Shown: positions 10,811 to 21,996 of the stretch, one piece after another
Layout: every line of letters begins with the position of its first letter
How positions within the stretch are numbered: the stretch's first letter is position 1
Assembly: GCF_013368755.1 (NCBI RefSeq)
Contig: NC_049566.1
Location: 3,286,001 to 3,350,000, forward strand
Direction: 5' to 3'
DNA: 64,000 nt
Source of the DNA: Talaromyces rugulosus
Lineage: Eukaryota; Ascomycota; Eurotiomycetes; Eurotiales; Trichocomaceae
Program-made: the position numbers and the translations under genes
Notes under the pieces: generated by a model
Databases searched by the model: none
What the model saw: only the letters and a program-made list of their open reading frames with translations
Told to the model about the DNA's origin: nothing

Positions 10811-12130
10811 ATGCGCTTTTTTGTTCTTTCCGTTCTCGTATGGGCAGTTTCGACATCTGCCCGCATAGTGAAAACAGGAAACTCGTGCGAGATCTATCCA
10901 GAACAGCGCGCACATTACGGTAAAGAAATAGACGATGTTCCCCAGATTCTCGAGGCGTTTGAGAGTTGTGGGAATAATGGCACGGTGATTTTTACGGAAC
11001 ATCTCTTCTATATGAACTCGGTCCTTAATACTACCAATCTCGTCAATTGTGAGGTTGTAGTCCGTGGCGAGTTGCGCTTTTCTACGGACATCGATTACTG
11101 GCGCTCTCATGTGTATCCGGTTGTCTTTCAAAACCAGTCCACTGCATGGTTGTTTGGTGGGACCAATGTGACATTCCGTGCTGAAGGAGGCTGGATCAAT
11201 GGCCAAGGCCAGGAGTGGTATACATGGAACCACAGTCGAGGCAATACACCCGGCAGACCAATTAGTCTTACCATCTATAATTCAACAAATGTGCTTGTTG
11301 ATGGGCTTAGTGTTATCCAACCGCAGTTCTGGGCTATGTTCGTTTGGGAGAGCAGGAATATTTCTATTGTTAATTACTTTGTCAATGCGACTGGTAACGG
11401 TACGGGAAGCACTACTAATACGGATGGATATAATTCTTGGAATAGTGATACTCTTCTGATTGAGAATGCGGACATCACTAACGGTGATGACTGTATTGCT
11501 GCAAAAGGAAATACCACTAATCTGCTTGTGCGAAATGCGACCTGCCATCATTCAAATGGTATCACCATTGGGTCAATCGGCCAATATAAAGACTCACCTG
11601 ACTATGTTCAGAATGTAACATTCGATCAAATTACCATTGACAACTGTACCGACGGGGCATACATCAAGACATGGTCCGGGGTTGAATCAACGGAAAACTC
11701 CAATGGCGATGCTGGTGGTGGAGGTAAAGGCCTCGTTAAGAACGTCACCTTCAGCAACTTCAACATGTCACACGTTGGTCTACCCATTCAGATCTCGCAA
11801 TGCATATATACCGAGAAGAGCAGCCAGTATTGCAACACATCTCAGCTGCAAATTGAAGACGTTACCTGGGTCAATATTACAGGTACAACCCGGTTCAATA
11901 TCGCTGCATCGATATATTGTTCGCCGGAAGTACCTTGCCCTGGCATTCGATTTGACAACGTGAGCTTGGAATCAGTCAATCACACGTTGGGTCTGCCAAT
12001 GTGGGGGACAAACCAACAAGTCGAACTATTCCAGTGTGACAATATTGTAGATCAGGAAGAGTCGGGAATTCCGTGCAATAAAGTCGCTCCGGATAACTTT
12101 GGTCAGACAGTCAAGCACAATCTTCAATAA
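10811..12130 (+). CDS. Secreted GH28 exo-polygalacturonase-like enzyme (439 aa, single exon)
   Basis: An uninterrupted 439-codon frame starts with a hydrophobic signal peptide (about residues 1-17, cleavage probably after STSA). GH28 landmarks appear in order: NTDG (residues 203-206, catalytic Asp), NGDDC (about 224-228, catalytic Asp pair), SNGITIGSIGQ (about 250) and AYIKTW. The usual GHG and RIK motifs are SNG and YIK here, which recalls the exo-acting galacturan alpha-galacturonidase branch rather than endo-polygalacturonases. Many N-x-S/T sequons fit a glycosylated secreted protein. The expected role is hydrolysis of alpha-1,4 galacturonic linkages in pectin outside the cell. Endo versus exo action is inferred from motif style only. 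Confidence 0.88.
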   Translation: MRFFVLSVLVWAVSTSARIVKTGNSCEIYPEQRAHYGKEIDDVPQILEAFESCGNNGTVIFTEHLFYMNSVLNTTNLVNCEVVVRGELRFSTDIDYWRSHVYPVVFQNQSTAWLFGGTNVTFRAEGGWINGQGQEWYTWNHSRGNTPGRPISLTIYNSTNVLVDGLSVIQPQFWAMFVWESRNISIVNYFVNATGNGTGSTTNTDGYNSWNSDTLLIENADITNGDDCIAAKGNTTNLLVRNATCHHSNGITIGSIGQYKDSPDYVQNVTFDQITIDNCTDGAYIKTWSGVESTENSNGDAGGGGKGLVKNVTFSNFNMSHVGLPIQISQCIYTEKSSQYCNTSQLQIEDVTWVNITGTTRFNIAASIYCSPEVPCPGIRFDNVSLESVNHTLGLPMWGTNQQVELFQCDNIVDQEESGIPCNKVAPDNFGQTVKHNLQ

Positions 12131-13636
12131 AAACACCATTATACAATGGATAGATCGACAGCTTCATTTACCACTACCTCTCCCCTCGAAAGGGATATTC
12201 AGGTTACCATCACTATTCCTATCCTTATATTGGCCAGAAAAAAAAATACAGGTTGTATTTTTTCCGGTATTGACTATCGCACGGCGGGATTCGCGCTTAT
12301 CGTACGCCAATCGGAAACTCCAACCAAATATGTCACCGAAGAATGCAAATCATTGGTTTGATTCTCGAGAATTCCTCGAGAAGCAAGGTACGACGACGAT
12401 GGTGGTGGTGATCGCTTTTGTGTAGCTAATTTACAACCCGAAACGCCTTTTGTGTAAAATATAGAGTACTATAATATCCCATTGCATAATATATATTGAT
12501 TTCCTCGGTTTAGACAAGGAGGTTCATGATTTTAAACCTTCAAGACATGCAAGACTTCATATCTGAGATGATCGGCCCTATCAACGCCCTAGCCGACTTA
12601 GCTAGTATGCAATCGAGTGAGGAACCAACCCACTCTATATTTATTACTAGTCTTGGGTTACAGCGGCGTAGGGTTAGGGTTATTATGGGTATTTTTCTTA
12701 ATGTCGTGAAATATATCCGACCATGATGTCAACTTTACAATAAATAACTGCTATGGCTGGGAGATATGACAGAATAGTTCCTGATCTGAGCCTGGGGGCA
12801 GGGCATGTTTAATAAAGAACAGCAGCCACAGCTATATCCATGTTACTGCGGCCACGGATTAACTGTGTTGATTCTAGCTTTATGCCTGGGGCGCGACCTC
12901 ACAGTCCACCACAGTTACAGCCTAGCCTGTCTGCGTCATTAAAAGCAAATGGGTATCCTGCCTAGGATATAGAATACATTACCGAGAACCACACACATAG
13001 AAACGGATCAAGAATATGGATGTGGTATCGGAAGTAGTGATGGGGATTATCGTCAGCTTTTTCCTTTGGGATGATAAACTAGTCTATTTAAGGTTCCATA
13101 TCGCGCGACGCCCGAATGCTTTCAGCCACTTTTCTTGGCCTCTAAACTTTTTGGTGTGTTTAGAATCTTCTTTTTTTCTAAGACCCGAAGCCTAGCTCCA
13201 AACTTTCTCCCACTTCAACCAGTAAGGAAACGTTATTGAGATATTTTTAAAGTTGGATCTTGAAAATGATATATTACGGTGATTGAGATTAACTTCAAAA
13301 TTGGAGAGACATAAAACTTTAAATAATCGCATAATGCTATAAATAATATCCGGTCGAACGAAGCTTGGTTGGAGAGAGAGCGCTGACTATCTAGATGTAA
13401 CCTCAGGAATTGGAATTAGGTACAAATTAGGTACCCCATAAAGGCCTAAAATAGTGCTTATTTTAAATATAACAGTAGTAGGAGTCCTTAGCGTATTTTG
13501 AAGCTATTTAGAATCCGCTGCGGTGTATACTCACGTTTGTCTAGACCTCCAGCTACTATTAATTGTCACTTCCCCACCACAAAAGTTAATTAATTCCAAT
13601 AAAGTATTTATTTTGCTTGTATATGTCGCTCTGAGA
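12131..13636. other. Intergenic region with a short telomere-like motif
   Basis: No gene is supported between the GH28 stop and the SGNH start. Small open frames at 12099-12425 and 12526-12726 lack family signals. The only distinctive element is TAGGGTTAGGGTTA at 12669-12682. Confidence 0.45.
12669..12682 (+). repeat. Interstitial telomere-like repeat (TTAGGG type)
   Basis: TAGGGTTAGGGTTA contains two consecutive fungal-type telomere units. It is short enough to occur by chance, but a larger degenerate tract lies at 21540-21632. Confidence 0.4.
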
Positions 13637-16600
13637 ATGTGGCGGTCATTACGTTGTTATATCTGGCTGGCTGTCTTCATAGCAGCGTCTCAGGTCGTCG
13701 CAGATGTGCTTCAATTCAAAAATACAACGCCCGGCCAAACAGTGAAATCAGGCACAGAATTACGAATCCTCTGTGTGGGGGACTCGATTACTGTAGGATT
13801 TCGAAGCGATAAAGACGGAGGTGACGGCAACGGGTACCGGCTCCAACTTCGTGATGATTTGTATAGTAAGAGCAATATTCCCTTCTACGTTCTTCATTAA
13901 CTGATCAATTTCTATAGAGGATAATTTAACTTATGCAGGGAATGTAACATCCGATGGTACGATGCTTGGCGGATACTTTGTAAGTAGATCAGCAGCATCA
14001 GTGAATTCTTTTTTAACGGGGTTAGGCTGCGTGGTCTGGAAAAACCATTCAATATATGGCCAATCATATCGATGCTTCCTTGGCACAACGCCCCAATATT
14101 GTACTTATCCACGCTGGTACTAATGATATGGCCCCAAAGACAACCACTGCAACTGAAGGCAATGATCCAACTGCTGCTTCAGAGCGCCTGGGGAACTTGA
14201 TTGATAAAGTAATCGAAGCTTGCCCAGATGCTACAGTTCTTGTTGCCATGATCATAAACTCCTGTGATAAGAGCCATTATCCCCGGACGACAACATTCCA
14301 AAACTTGATTCCAGGTGTTGTGAAGCAGCGTAGTGACAATGGCTCGCACGTACTCGCTGTCAATTTCACCTCTTTCCCAACCAGCAGTCTACACGGCGAC
14401 TGCATCCATCCAACCAATGTTGGATATCAACTTTTTGGTGATTATTGGTATGATTTTATTACACAGATTCCGAAGGATTGGATCAATACGCCGGTTGGGG
14501 TTGACCCAAATCGAGTAGATGGGCTATATGCCAATGGTGGACCAGATCCTAGTATCCCAGCTCCTCAGATTGGAAAAAGCCCTGTTCAGATAACGTCAAG
14601 TGAGAATATCACTTCGGCAGCAGCAACTGCGCTCAATAAAGGACATACTGGCTGTACATCTCGTAATGTCTTTACTGGTACTGGAGAAATTTTCCAAGGA
14701 GGTGTTGGATATACTGGTGATTGGAAATATCATCAAGGCTGGACTGCACCTAGACAGGTTGCTAGTGGGTATGGGTTAGATCGTCATTATGTTAGGTGAG
14801 TCTGACAAAGCAAAACATTTTAATATATACTGAACAGTTGACATGCAGGCTGCACGACATGGATGGAGATGGAAAGGCCGGTGAGTTACTCTCAGTCTCT
14901 AATTTTATAAATTTTACCTCAATTTATCTGATTGTTTATTAATGTTAGATTACCTGTGGCTGGATCCAATGACCGGAGCGATAACCTGCTCCTTGAACCT
15001 AGGTGGTTCCTCATGGAAGCGAGCTGGGAATAACAACGGCCTGATTGCAACAGGAGAAGGAAAAGGAAATACTGTTTTTCTTGCCGTAGGTTAGCTGTCA
15101 AATTGTGTGTTCTTGGCTGATAGTTTTCACGTCTAGGATATTAATGGTGATGGGGTAGGTGGTCTAATAACAGAAGCTGGGATTTTCTGTGCTAACATAA
15201 TAATAGCTTACAGACTATCTGATTGCCCACCCAGAGAACGGATCTGTTTCGGTCTGGTGGAACGGTGGAGCGAGCAGCACCCAGCCAAATGGATGGAAAT
15301 GGGTTCATGGAGGGCAAATTACTGCTGGTGTTTCTCATGCAAACTTGGCAACCCTAAAATTCCCGGACATTAATGGTGATGGAAGAGCGGACTATGTCTA
15401 TATTGGAGAGGAAGGTGATCTAAAGCACTTTTTGAATATTGGAACAAGAGGAGGAAGTGATGTACAGTTTGCTGAGCAAGGGGGAATATTTAAGGGCGCT
15501 ACATCTGCGATATTGAACATTGTGTTTGCTGATGTGAGTTTGCTTTGATTATTATGATTGAAGCTGTGACTGATGATTTTAGATCAACGGAGACGGCCGC
15601 GATGGTAAGTCCTGACGCACAAAAGAGCAGTCTTGTAGCTAACTAGTTATTGGATTTTTAGACTATCTGGTATGGGATAAGAACGGCGGCCTTACTGGCT
15701 TCCTGAACCAACCCACACAAAATGAAGGCGTGCCTCAGTTCATCGAACAGGGAACTCTTGCCAGCGGAAATTCACAAAACCCGACTTTCCTTAGACTTGC
15801 CGATTTAGACGGGTTAGTGCTGTTAAGAATTCAGAGCATAGCAAGAAGAATCAATACTAATTAAGCACCCTTTAGTGATGGAAAGGATGATTACGTCTAT
15901 GTCGATGAACATGGTGGCCTTTTGGTGTCATATAACCGCGGAACAGGAGACACGACTACACTCTTGGATGGTCTTCACTTTGCTGATATTGACGGTGACG
16001 GGGTTAGTGTCTTTATCATGCAAATAATAAGAATCGCCGGGATGTGTTTATGCTAATATTCTCGACTTATCTAGATAGATGATTATATCTGGCTTGACCC
16101 AGCCACGAGAGCTCCGACGGTGTAGTACGTTCCCGACATGAAGTACTCTGAAGACTCCTATCATTGACGGATGAGTAGCATCAATAACGGCCCTGATACA
16201 TCCAATTCCCTTGGATGGTCATGGAAAGAGTTGAACGTCGCTAGCCCCATTGGCGAAGACGTTGAAACGTCACAAGTGCAGTTCGGCGATGTAAATGGGT
16301 CGGTCAGAATGGCGCTCATCCATAAATGAACGAATAGCTAACAATATATTCTAATCACGCAGCGACGGACTAGACGACTATCTTGTTCTCAACCCAGTAA
16401 CAGGAGCGTTGACCGCGTTTATCAACCTCGGATCCAACAGCGACATCCGATGGAGTTCCACCGGTGTGATTGCAAATGGCCGAGGCCCCGGGGCAAATGT
16501 CCGAATTGCTGATATTGACGGTGATGGGGTGAGTTCAATCATCTTAATATAATATAGTAGAAGAATCCTTTTTTTTAATGATTGCGTAGATCGACGATTA

Positions 16601-17049
16601 CATTTATGTCTACCCTAATGGGAGCACGAATACCTTCCGGAATCTCCATACACGTGGGAAGGAGGGCTTCAGTTGGAAGAACATCCCACAAGCCAATGCA
16701 AATGCCAAGGTTGGACGTCTGCCGGAAGAAATTTCATTCAGCGATATCAACAAGTAAGAAAATCATCGATATTTTGATAATGCGAACACCGCTAATCCAT
16801 CTGGGGAAAAGTGATGGAAAAGCAGACTACATCTGGACAAGTTCAGTCAACGGCTCAGTTCACGTGTATCTCAACAACTACCCAAATCAACCGATGTGGC
16901 TGGATCATGGAGTAGTGACTCCAGGAGTCGACGTTTCTGGGTCGTCTATACGGTATGCCACGCTGCTGAAGTCAGGTTATTCGGATTATGTTATTGTCAA
17001 TCCGCAGAATGGGACTTTTGCGGCGCAGCTTAATAGTTGTAGCACCTAG
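13637..17049 (+). CDS. Secreted SGNH/GDSL hydrolase fused to FG-GAP/VCBS calcium-binding repeats (869 aa, 15 exons)
   Basis: The exons are 13637-13865, 13918-13979, 14026-14795, 14849-14880, 14949-15085, 15137-15158, 15214-15533, 15583-15604, 15662-15812, 15876-16002, 16075-16124, 16179-16298, 16363-16528, 16590-16753 and 16812-17049. All introns are GT-AG, and phases agree over 2610 nt. The start is the ATG before MWRSLRC, which opens a signal peptide. The N-terminal SGNH hydrolase has GDSI (D49, Ser50), AGTND (N130, D131) and DCIH (D222, H225), i.e. nucleophile, oxyanion Asn and acid/base pair. From about residue 350, repeats carry DxDGDGxxDY calcium loops (DMDGDGKADY, DINGDGRADY, DLDGDGKDDY and others), as in FG-GAP/VCBS beta-propellers. 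It is probably an extracellular esterase with a propeller for substrate or wall binding. The substrate is unknown. Confidence 0.85.
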
Positions 17050-17243
17050 TGCTCTTAGTTTGCCTATTGTCGAGTTTCTTATAGATAGATATTACCACTT
17101 TAGTGTCATGTCCTGCAGGGCCTATATTATTCCCCTTCTTTTGCCTTGGACGAACAAGTATCCTTGCAAACAATTTATTTTCAAGGTTTAAGCGAGCTCA
17201 GCCCCTTCCTACTAGTGACCTATCCACTAAGTAATCTTACATT

Positions 17244-18962
17244 TTAAGCGTCCCTGGTTGCAATAGCCGAAACAGCGAACGGGTTTGCAGTGAAGGTACC
17301 GTTAGGGTCAGCCTTATCCCTTGCCCTACCCAGTTTCTGGTACTTGTCCGCATCCTCATAATAACATTTCCAAATTTCCTGCTTCCCCAGGTCCCAGTCA
17401 CCATAAGACCCCCAGAGCAAACGTCTGTCTTGCTTACTAAAGGGGCTCGAGGGACCAACCATAATGGAGTCATTCTTGGCCTGCCATTTTTCGGCATACT
17501 CTTTATACTTATCGCCCGGTTCATGAAAGCAGTCTAGCGTCTGTACAACCGATGTATCCCTCCAGCTGTAAGAGGTGCCGTTATCCTTGTTTAAATAAAA
17601 ACGCGAATTGTAGCCTCCATAGCATTGGATCTGCACTGAAAGCTTGCAATGTGTGTAGACTTCGTATTCCTTATCTCCCGGGTTATTATCGAGCAACTGG
17701 TGCGGGTTATAGATCAAGTCGATGCGATCAACCACATGGTCGGCCCAGCCGTCCTTTTCGAGAGATTTCGAGTTCGTAGAGTAGGTGCGCTTGACGTAAG
17801 GGAGATCAAACTCTCGCTGCTTAGGGAAGATCCATCTTCCAGACATATGAGACATGTCCTCTTCGAGCTCGTCGATGAGGAGGGTTTCGTTTTCGAAGAA
17901 ACCCTTCAGGTCTCGGAACTTGTTGAACCATTGACTAACACTCTCGTCATACTTGTCATCTTTGCTGGTTGGACACCACTGCGCATAGAGCACGATGATG
18001 GCGGGGAAGCTGCCATTCAGCCAGTCAAGAAACTTATCCGCGAGGGCTTCCTTGATCTTATTTTTAATGCGTTCCCATTCGTCAGCATTCTTCAACCTGG
18101 GGAATAGCGTCGTGACGGGAAAGTCGGTACTGAGGACGCTCACACAGAGGTCAAAGCCTCGCGGGACATTGCTATCGTCAGCCATTTGTGCGACTGCAGT
18201 AAGCAGATATTTGAGGACTTCCGGAGAGTAGACCCAAAGTCCTTTAATACCATGTGGTCCCTTGAATCCATCTGGACCGGAAACTGTCCCCATGTAACTC
18301 TTGGCCTGATATACTTCGACGATATAGTGCGTGATGATGCCAAAATTACCTGGACTCCCTCCGAGTACGGCGTAGAAAATATCGGCCTCGTTCTCCTTAG
18401 AGATGTCTCGAATGACACCGTCATGACAGACTATACGAATGGTTCTGATATGATCGCCAAAAAGGCCAAAGCTACGGCCAAGTTGGCCATAACCACCAGT
18501 CTGGCCATGCCCGCCCAGACATACAGAAGCGCACTGTCCGTGGGGGACAAACAGTTGGTTGTGCTTGAGATATGCGTTGAAGTCCTTGAGTTGATTGCTG
18601 ACGCCAGCGTACACCAGTGCCCTATCCTGGTCAATTGGGTTGCGGGGATTCAGAACCATCAAGTCCTTGTATGTGTTGCTAAGGTCGATCTGAATGTTCT
18701 TGCCACTGGTAGACGATGCACCACTGTACTGGTGACCACCACTCTTGATAGCGATAGCGACTTTGTTCTCTCTGGCCCAGTTCACAGTCTGAATGACGTC
18801 TTCGTCTCGTTTCGGCTGAACGATGAGATCTGGGTGCATGTTGTGATCATCCTCGTGAGTTGAGGTCGCATATTGCTGGTTGAAGTAGGTATAGTCCTGT
18901 TTCTCAGCCGGAGTCCCATCGCGGGAGTATTGCATGCCCTCAAAATCTTGAATTCGGATCAT
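17244..18962 (-). CDS. FAD-binding berberine-bridge-type oxidoreductase (572 aa, single exon)
   Basis: The ATG at 18962-18960 gives MIRIQDFEGMQYS; the frame extends upstream to 19187 but that part looks non-coding. The N-terminal PCMH FAD domain carries SGGHQYSG, with His77 in the usual covalent-flavin position. GQCASVCLGGHGQTGGYG puts Cys144 in the second attachment position, so FAD is probably bicovalently bound. GGSPGNFGI follows, and the BBE C-terminal motif PNGTFTANPFAVS closes the protein. Such enzymes oxidise sugars, alcohols or alkaloid/terpenoid intermediates with O2. It is unusually intronless among its neighbours. There is no obvious signal peptide on the chosen start. Whether it belongs to the terpenoid locus, 8 kb away, is unclear. 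Confidence 0.87.
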   Translation of the reverse strand: MIRIQDFEGMQYSRDGTPAEKQDYTYFNQQYATSTHEDDHNMHPDLIVQPKRDEDVIQTVNWARENKVAIAIKSGGHQYSGASSTSGKNIQIDLSNTYKDLMVLNPRNPIDQDRALVYAGVSNQLKDFNAYLKHNQLFVPHGQCASVCLGGHGQTGGYGQLGRSFGLFGDHIRTIRIVCHDGVIRDISKENEADIFYAVLGGSPGNFGIITHYIVEVYQAKSYMGTVSGPDGFKGPHGIKGLWVYSPEVLKYLLTAVAQMADDSNVPRGFDLCVSVLSTDFPVTTLFPRLKNADEWERIKNKIKEALADKFLDWLNGSFPAIIVLYAQWCPTSKDDKYDESVSQWFNKFRDLKGFFENETLLIDELEEDMSHMSGRWIFPKQREFDLPYVKRTYSTNSKSLEKDGWADHVVDRIDLIYNPHQLLDNNPGDKEYEVYTHCKLSVQIQCYGGYNSRFYLNKDNGTSYSWRDTSVVQTLDCFHEPGDKYKEYAEKWQAKNDSIMVGPSSPFSKQDRRLLWGSYGDWDLGKQEIWKCYYEDADKYQKLGRARDKADPNGTFTANPFAVSAIATRDA

Positions 18963-20584
18963 GATTGCTTTCTGAAAGAGGTCAAATACACAATTGACTG
19001 AAGTATAGTGGACACACTTCAGATGCGAGCGACACCCAGCCTTATACTTTTCAGGAGTACTTGGGGACACAAGTAGGTTTGGGGGCGCCCAGCCGCTTCG
19101 GTGATTATGACGTGATATCTGTAAATTCACGACCGTAGAAATATAGATTGAAATGGAGATTCCACTCAGTCTACTTTTAAACCTCAATGAACATAGGATT
19201 ACCTAGAATCAACTAGCTATTTACGTAAAGGGGTGCCGTATGGTCTGGTGGTCATTCCTGAGGGTCATGTTAAGATCTAGCCGACTTACGAAAACAGTCT
19301 AGTCATATGATAGAGCGTTCGAAATGTGGTATTCATATTATGCACACTTCCAAGGTTACAGGTGTTGCCTGCAACCGTCCTTGAAGCGTCTTACTCCTAC
19401 ACGGTTACCGGTTGGTTGATTCTCAGACTTGCCATACGTCATTGCGATGTGCAGCTTCAAAGACGATCTAGACCCACGCAAACGGCAAACGCGTATAGAT
19501 GTTCTCTTTGGTGCATGCTCATAGATAGAGTTTCGTGGCTATTTTTGATATCTGAAAGCGTGAAAGCGCGAAAGCATTAACCGGGGGTAATAACAACGTT
19601 TATAGTTCCACTATCCAAAGTTTCCTAATCTTTCTTTCCACCACTCATCTGGGATGGGATATGCTAAGACCGCAAATAGCATGATTTATGGCTTTCAGTA
19701 TGCGTGTAATTAGGATCATTTGCAATTTATAAGTTGATCTCATGTCCTTGATATTCAAACACTATACGTCCAATGAAAGTCGAGTCCGGAGACCGGGCTC
19801 TGTACACATCTAAATGGACAGCTACGGGGACCAAGGCCTTAGCAATCAGTCTTTATTAAGGGAGACGTTCTGCGGATTATTCTCGCGATGGAAAGTGAAA
19901 ATCAATATTCACCGAGTTGCTAGGTTTGGTCCGCCGTGAACGGCCATTGGCGCTCTAACTGACTGCATCTGAATGACTAATAAAATAAAGGAAGAACCTT
20001 GGCTTACCTTGCGTGGCAAAGCACATGACAAGTTTTCGGATTAAGACATAGTCGCCGATGATCTACGTCATGTGGCATATAGATCAACTTGGTCCGTAAC
20101 AGTTCGATTGTATGTTCTGCTAAAATTCCTTCCCGCTTCGGTCCGTCTCGGCCCACCGTACCAAGGTACTTTGAAGTGGGGCGTGCGGCTGTCAAAATCG
20201 TGTCAAACTTGGCACTCGCTTGATAATAGCGCGGACGTGATGCAAATTAAGGATAAACATATGTCAACCGTCAAATCGTACTAATCCACAACCGGTCAGG
20301 GTCAAATTTACCGAAATCAACTGCCGATTTTGCAACGTGGCCTCAAGGAAGATCCTGATCAGGGTAAATAAATCGGGGTTAGTAATTTGTATGGCAATTG
20401 CATATAAACAGAAAATTAGGGGTAGATAGAAGAAATCAGACCTTTTGACACCTCTTACAAATTTGGGACCGTGCAGGTTCCAAACCGATTAATAAGCTTT
20501 GCTCCATAAAGTGCGACAACATATATACTAAATCAGTAAAATTTATAAGTATAAGATTCTAATTTATATAGTAATTAGATTAGT

Positions 20585-20692
20585 TTATATAGGTGATAGA
20601 ACGCAAGATTCTTTTGCCTTTTTAAAAAGGCCGTTCCTATATTTTAGTTTTCTCTGAGTTCTCGAACGCTTGTTGAGGAACGAGACTGACAT
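20585..20692 (-). pseudogene. MADS-box-like relic
   Basis: The end of a minus-strand open frame reads RSRTQRKLKYRNGLFKKAKE, which resembles the first half of a MADS box (basic region followed by GLFKKAxE). The frame stops a few residues later (CVLSPI), where a real MADS domain would continue into its beta-strands, so only a fragment remains. Short MADS-like proteins are found in fungal genomes, so a decayed copy is possible. The match is by eye only and could be coincidental, since the motif is lysine/arginine-rich. Confidence 0.25.
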
Positions 20693-20937
20693 GCCATCAT
20701 ACTGTTCTTGTGCCGAGACTGCAATAAAAAGTCTGTGGGTACCTGGAGAGGCATGAGAGTGGTGTGGAAAGAACTTAACTCCTTCCCTTAAATAGATATA
20801 AAGAACCGTTTCAGGCTTCTGCCTCTTCTTGTTTTCTTCTTCCACTTTACCAAACCTACTATATTACTTACGTTAAAACCATTGTGTTCTTAGCAATTAA
20901 TTTAAACTCAAAAAGCAAATTATATTATAACAATAAG

Positions 20938-21061
20938 CAAAAGTGCTAAAGACTACCTCTACAGAGCAAAAAAGAGAGGTTTAAAAAGTATAACCAAAAG
21001 GATCAATAACAAACCAGTCTACAAAAAGCTTACTAAAGCCAACAAGGAACGTATTAATCAG
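20938..21061 (+). other. Unidentified coding-like remnant, basic
   Basis: A plus-strand frame of about 40 codons (AKDYLYRAKKRGLKSITK and onwards) ends in TAG at about 21076 and is flanked by stop-rich AT sequence. It may be the remnant of a DNA-binding transposase end. No family can be named. Confidence 0.2.
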
Positions 21062-21539
21062 CTTAAAGATATATAGAAAATATAAAAGACTTATCCTGAA
21101 CTTAGACTAACCCACCTATAGTATCCAAAGGTCTTTATAGTTGTTAATGGCCTTGATTAACGACTTGTTATATTCTGAAAATTCCGCTCTGCTTCTATAA
21201 CCGCAGTCTTAACCGAGCTCCACCTGCACCCTTCAAGGCTTTAGCTGTTGGAAACTCCAACATGCCGTCAACGTCTTGAGACTTGCGTTTTAAACATCTG
21301 ATCTCTGTTTGGAGTATCGGAGTTAAAGAATGTCTGGATTGTACCGATTGTGAACTCTGCGAGCTGCGGTTTCAGCCACTGTAGATATTTATATACTCCG
21401 AATTTTACAATTAGCCCCCCGGATTCAGCTGACCGGTGGTGTAAATTTAGTGGCCGGTTATGATAATATCAAACACATGACTCAACTTGACAAGAAAATT
21501 ATGCCAGTATAATAAACATCTCTAATACCATATACTTAG

Positions 21540-21632
21540 GATTAGAAGTTAGAGGGTTAGGGTTTATATTAGGAAGGGTTTGGGTTAGTATTAGAGAGAA
21601 TTTGGTTTGGCGTTAGGGAAAGGCTAGGGTTC
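21540..21632 (+). repeat. Degenerate TTAGGG-like tract
   Basis: About 90 bp repeat variants of GGGTTAGGG, TTAGGAAGGGTTTGGGTTAG and GTTAGGG, all G-rich on the plus strand. It looks like a decayed interstitial telomeric tract. Confidence 0.45.
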
Positions 21633-21996
21633 CTTAGAATTATTATAAGTGCGTGTTATTTAAAGGTATAGTGTTGTGGTAATAATTTAATAACCAGGGG
21701 TTAAGTCGAGTCACACGCTGTCAAGTTTGATATTCTCACACCCGGCCAATAAATTTACATGCAAACCCCGCACCAGGTGCCGCTCTAGGCCAAATCCCGA
21801 CCTCCAATTGGATATTTATGCAACTTTATTGCATAGTACGTTACAGCTAATACATGCTCAATTATTATAAAGAGAGCCCTTTTCAGCCTCAATCCTCTGT
21901 TCACTTTTTATCTAGTCAATATAGCATTACTAGCTTATACACGAAGTTAGGGATCTCTCATCAAGTTATCAACTTTGAACAGCAGCTAGGATTACC

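Larger units (their letters stand above)
18963..21996. other. Long intergenic region with gene and repeat relics
   Basis: Three kilobases without an intact gene. It holds a MADS-like relic near 20.6 kb (minus), a basic-residue-rich coding-like stretch at about 20938-21061, and a degenerate telomere-like tract near 21.6 kb. A TATA-like TTATAAAG near 21864 probably serves the gene at 21997. Nothing else is recognised. Confidence 0.45.

Noticed and set aside
11178..11963. Additional open frames within the GH28 and SGNH genes
   Set aside because: They are shadows of the real coding frames with no independent motif support.
18963..19187. 75-residue N-terminal extension of the flavin oxidase
   Set aside because: The extension lacks a clean signal peptide and runs through promoter-like sequence with a TATA-like element; the ATG at 18962 fits the family start better.
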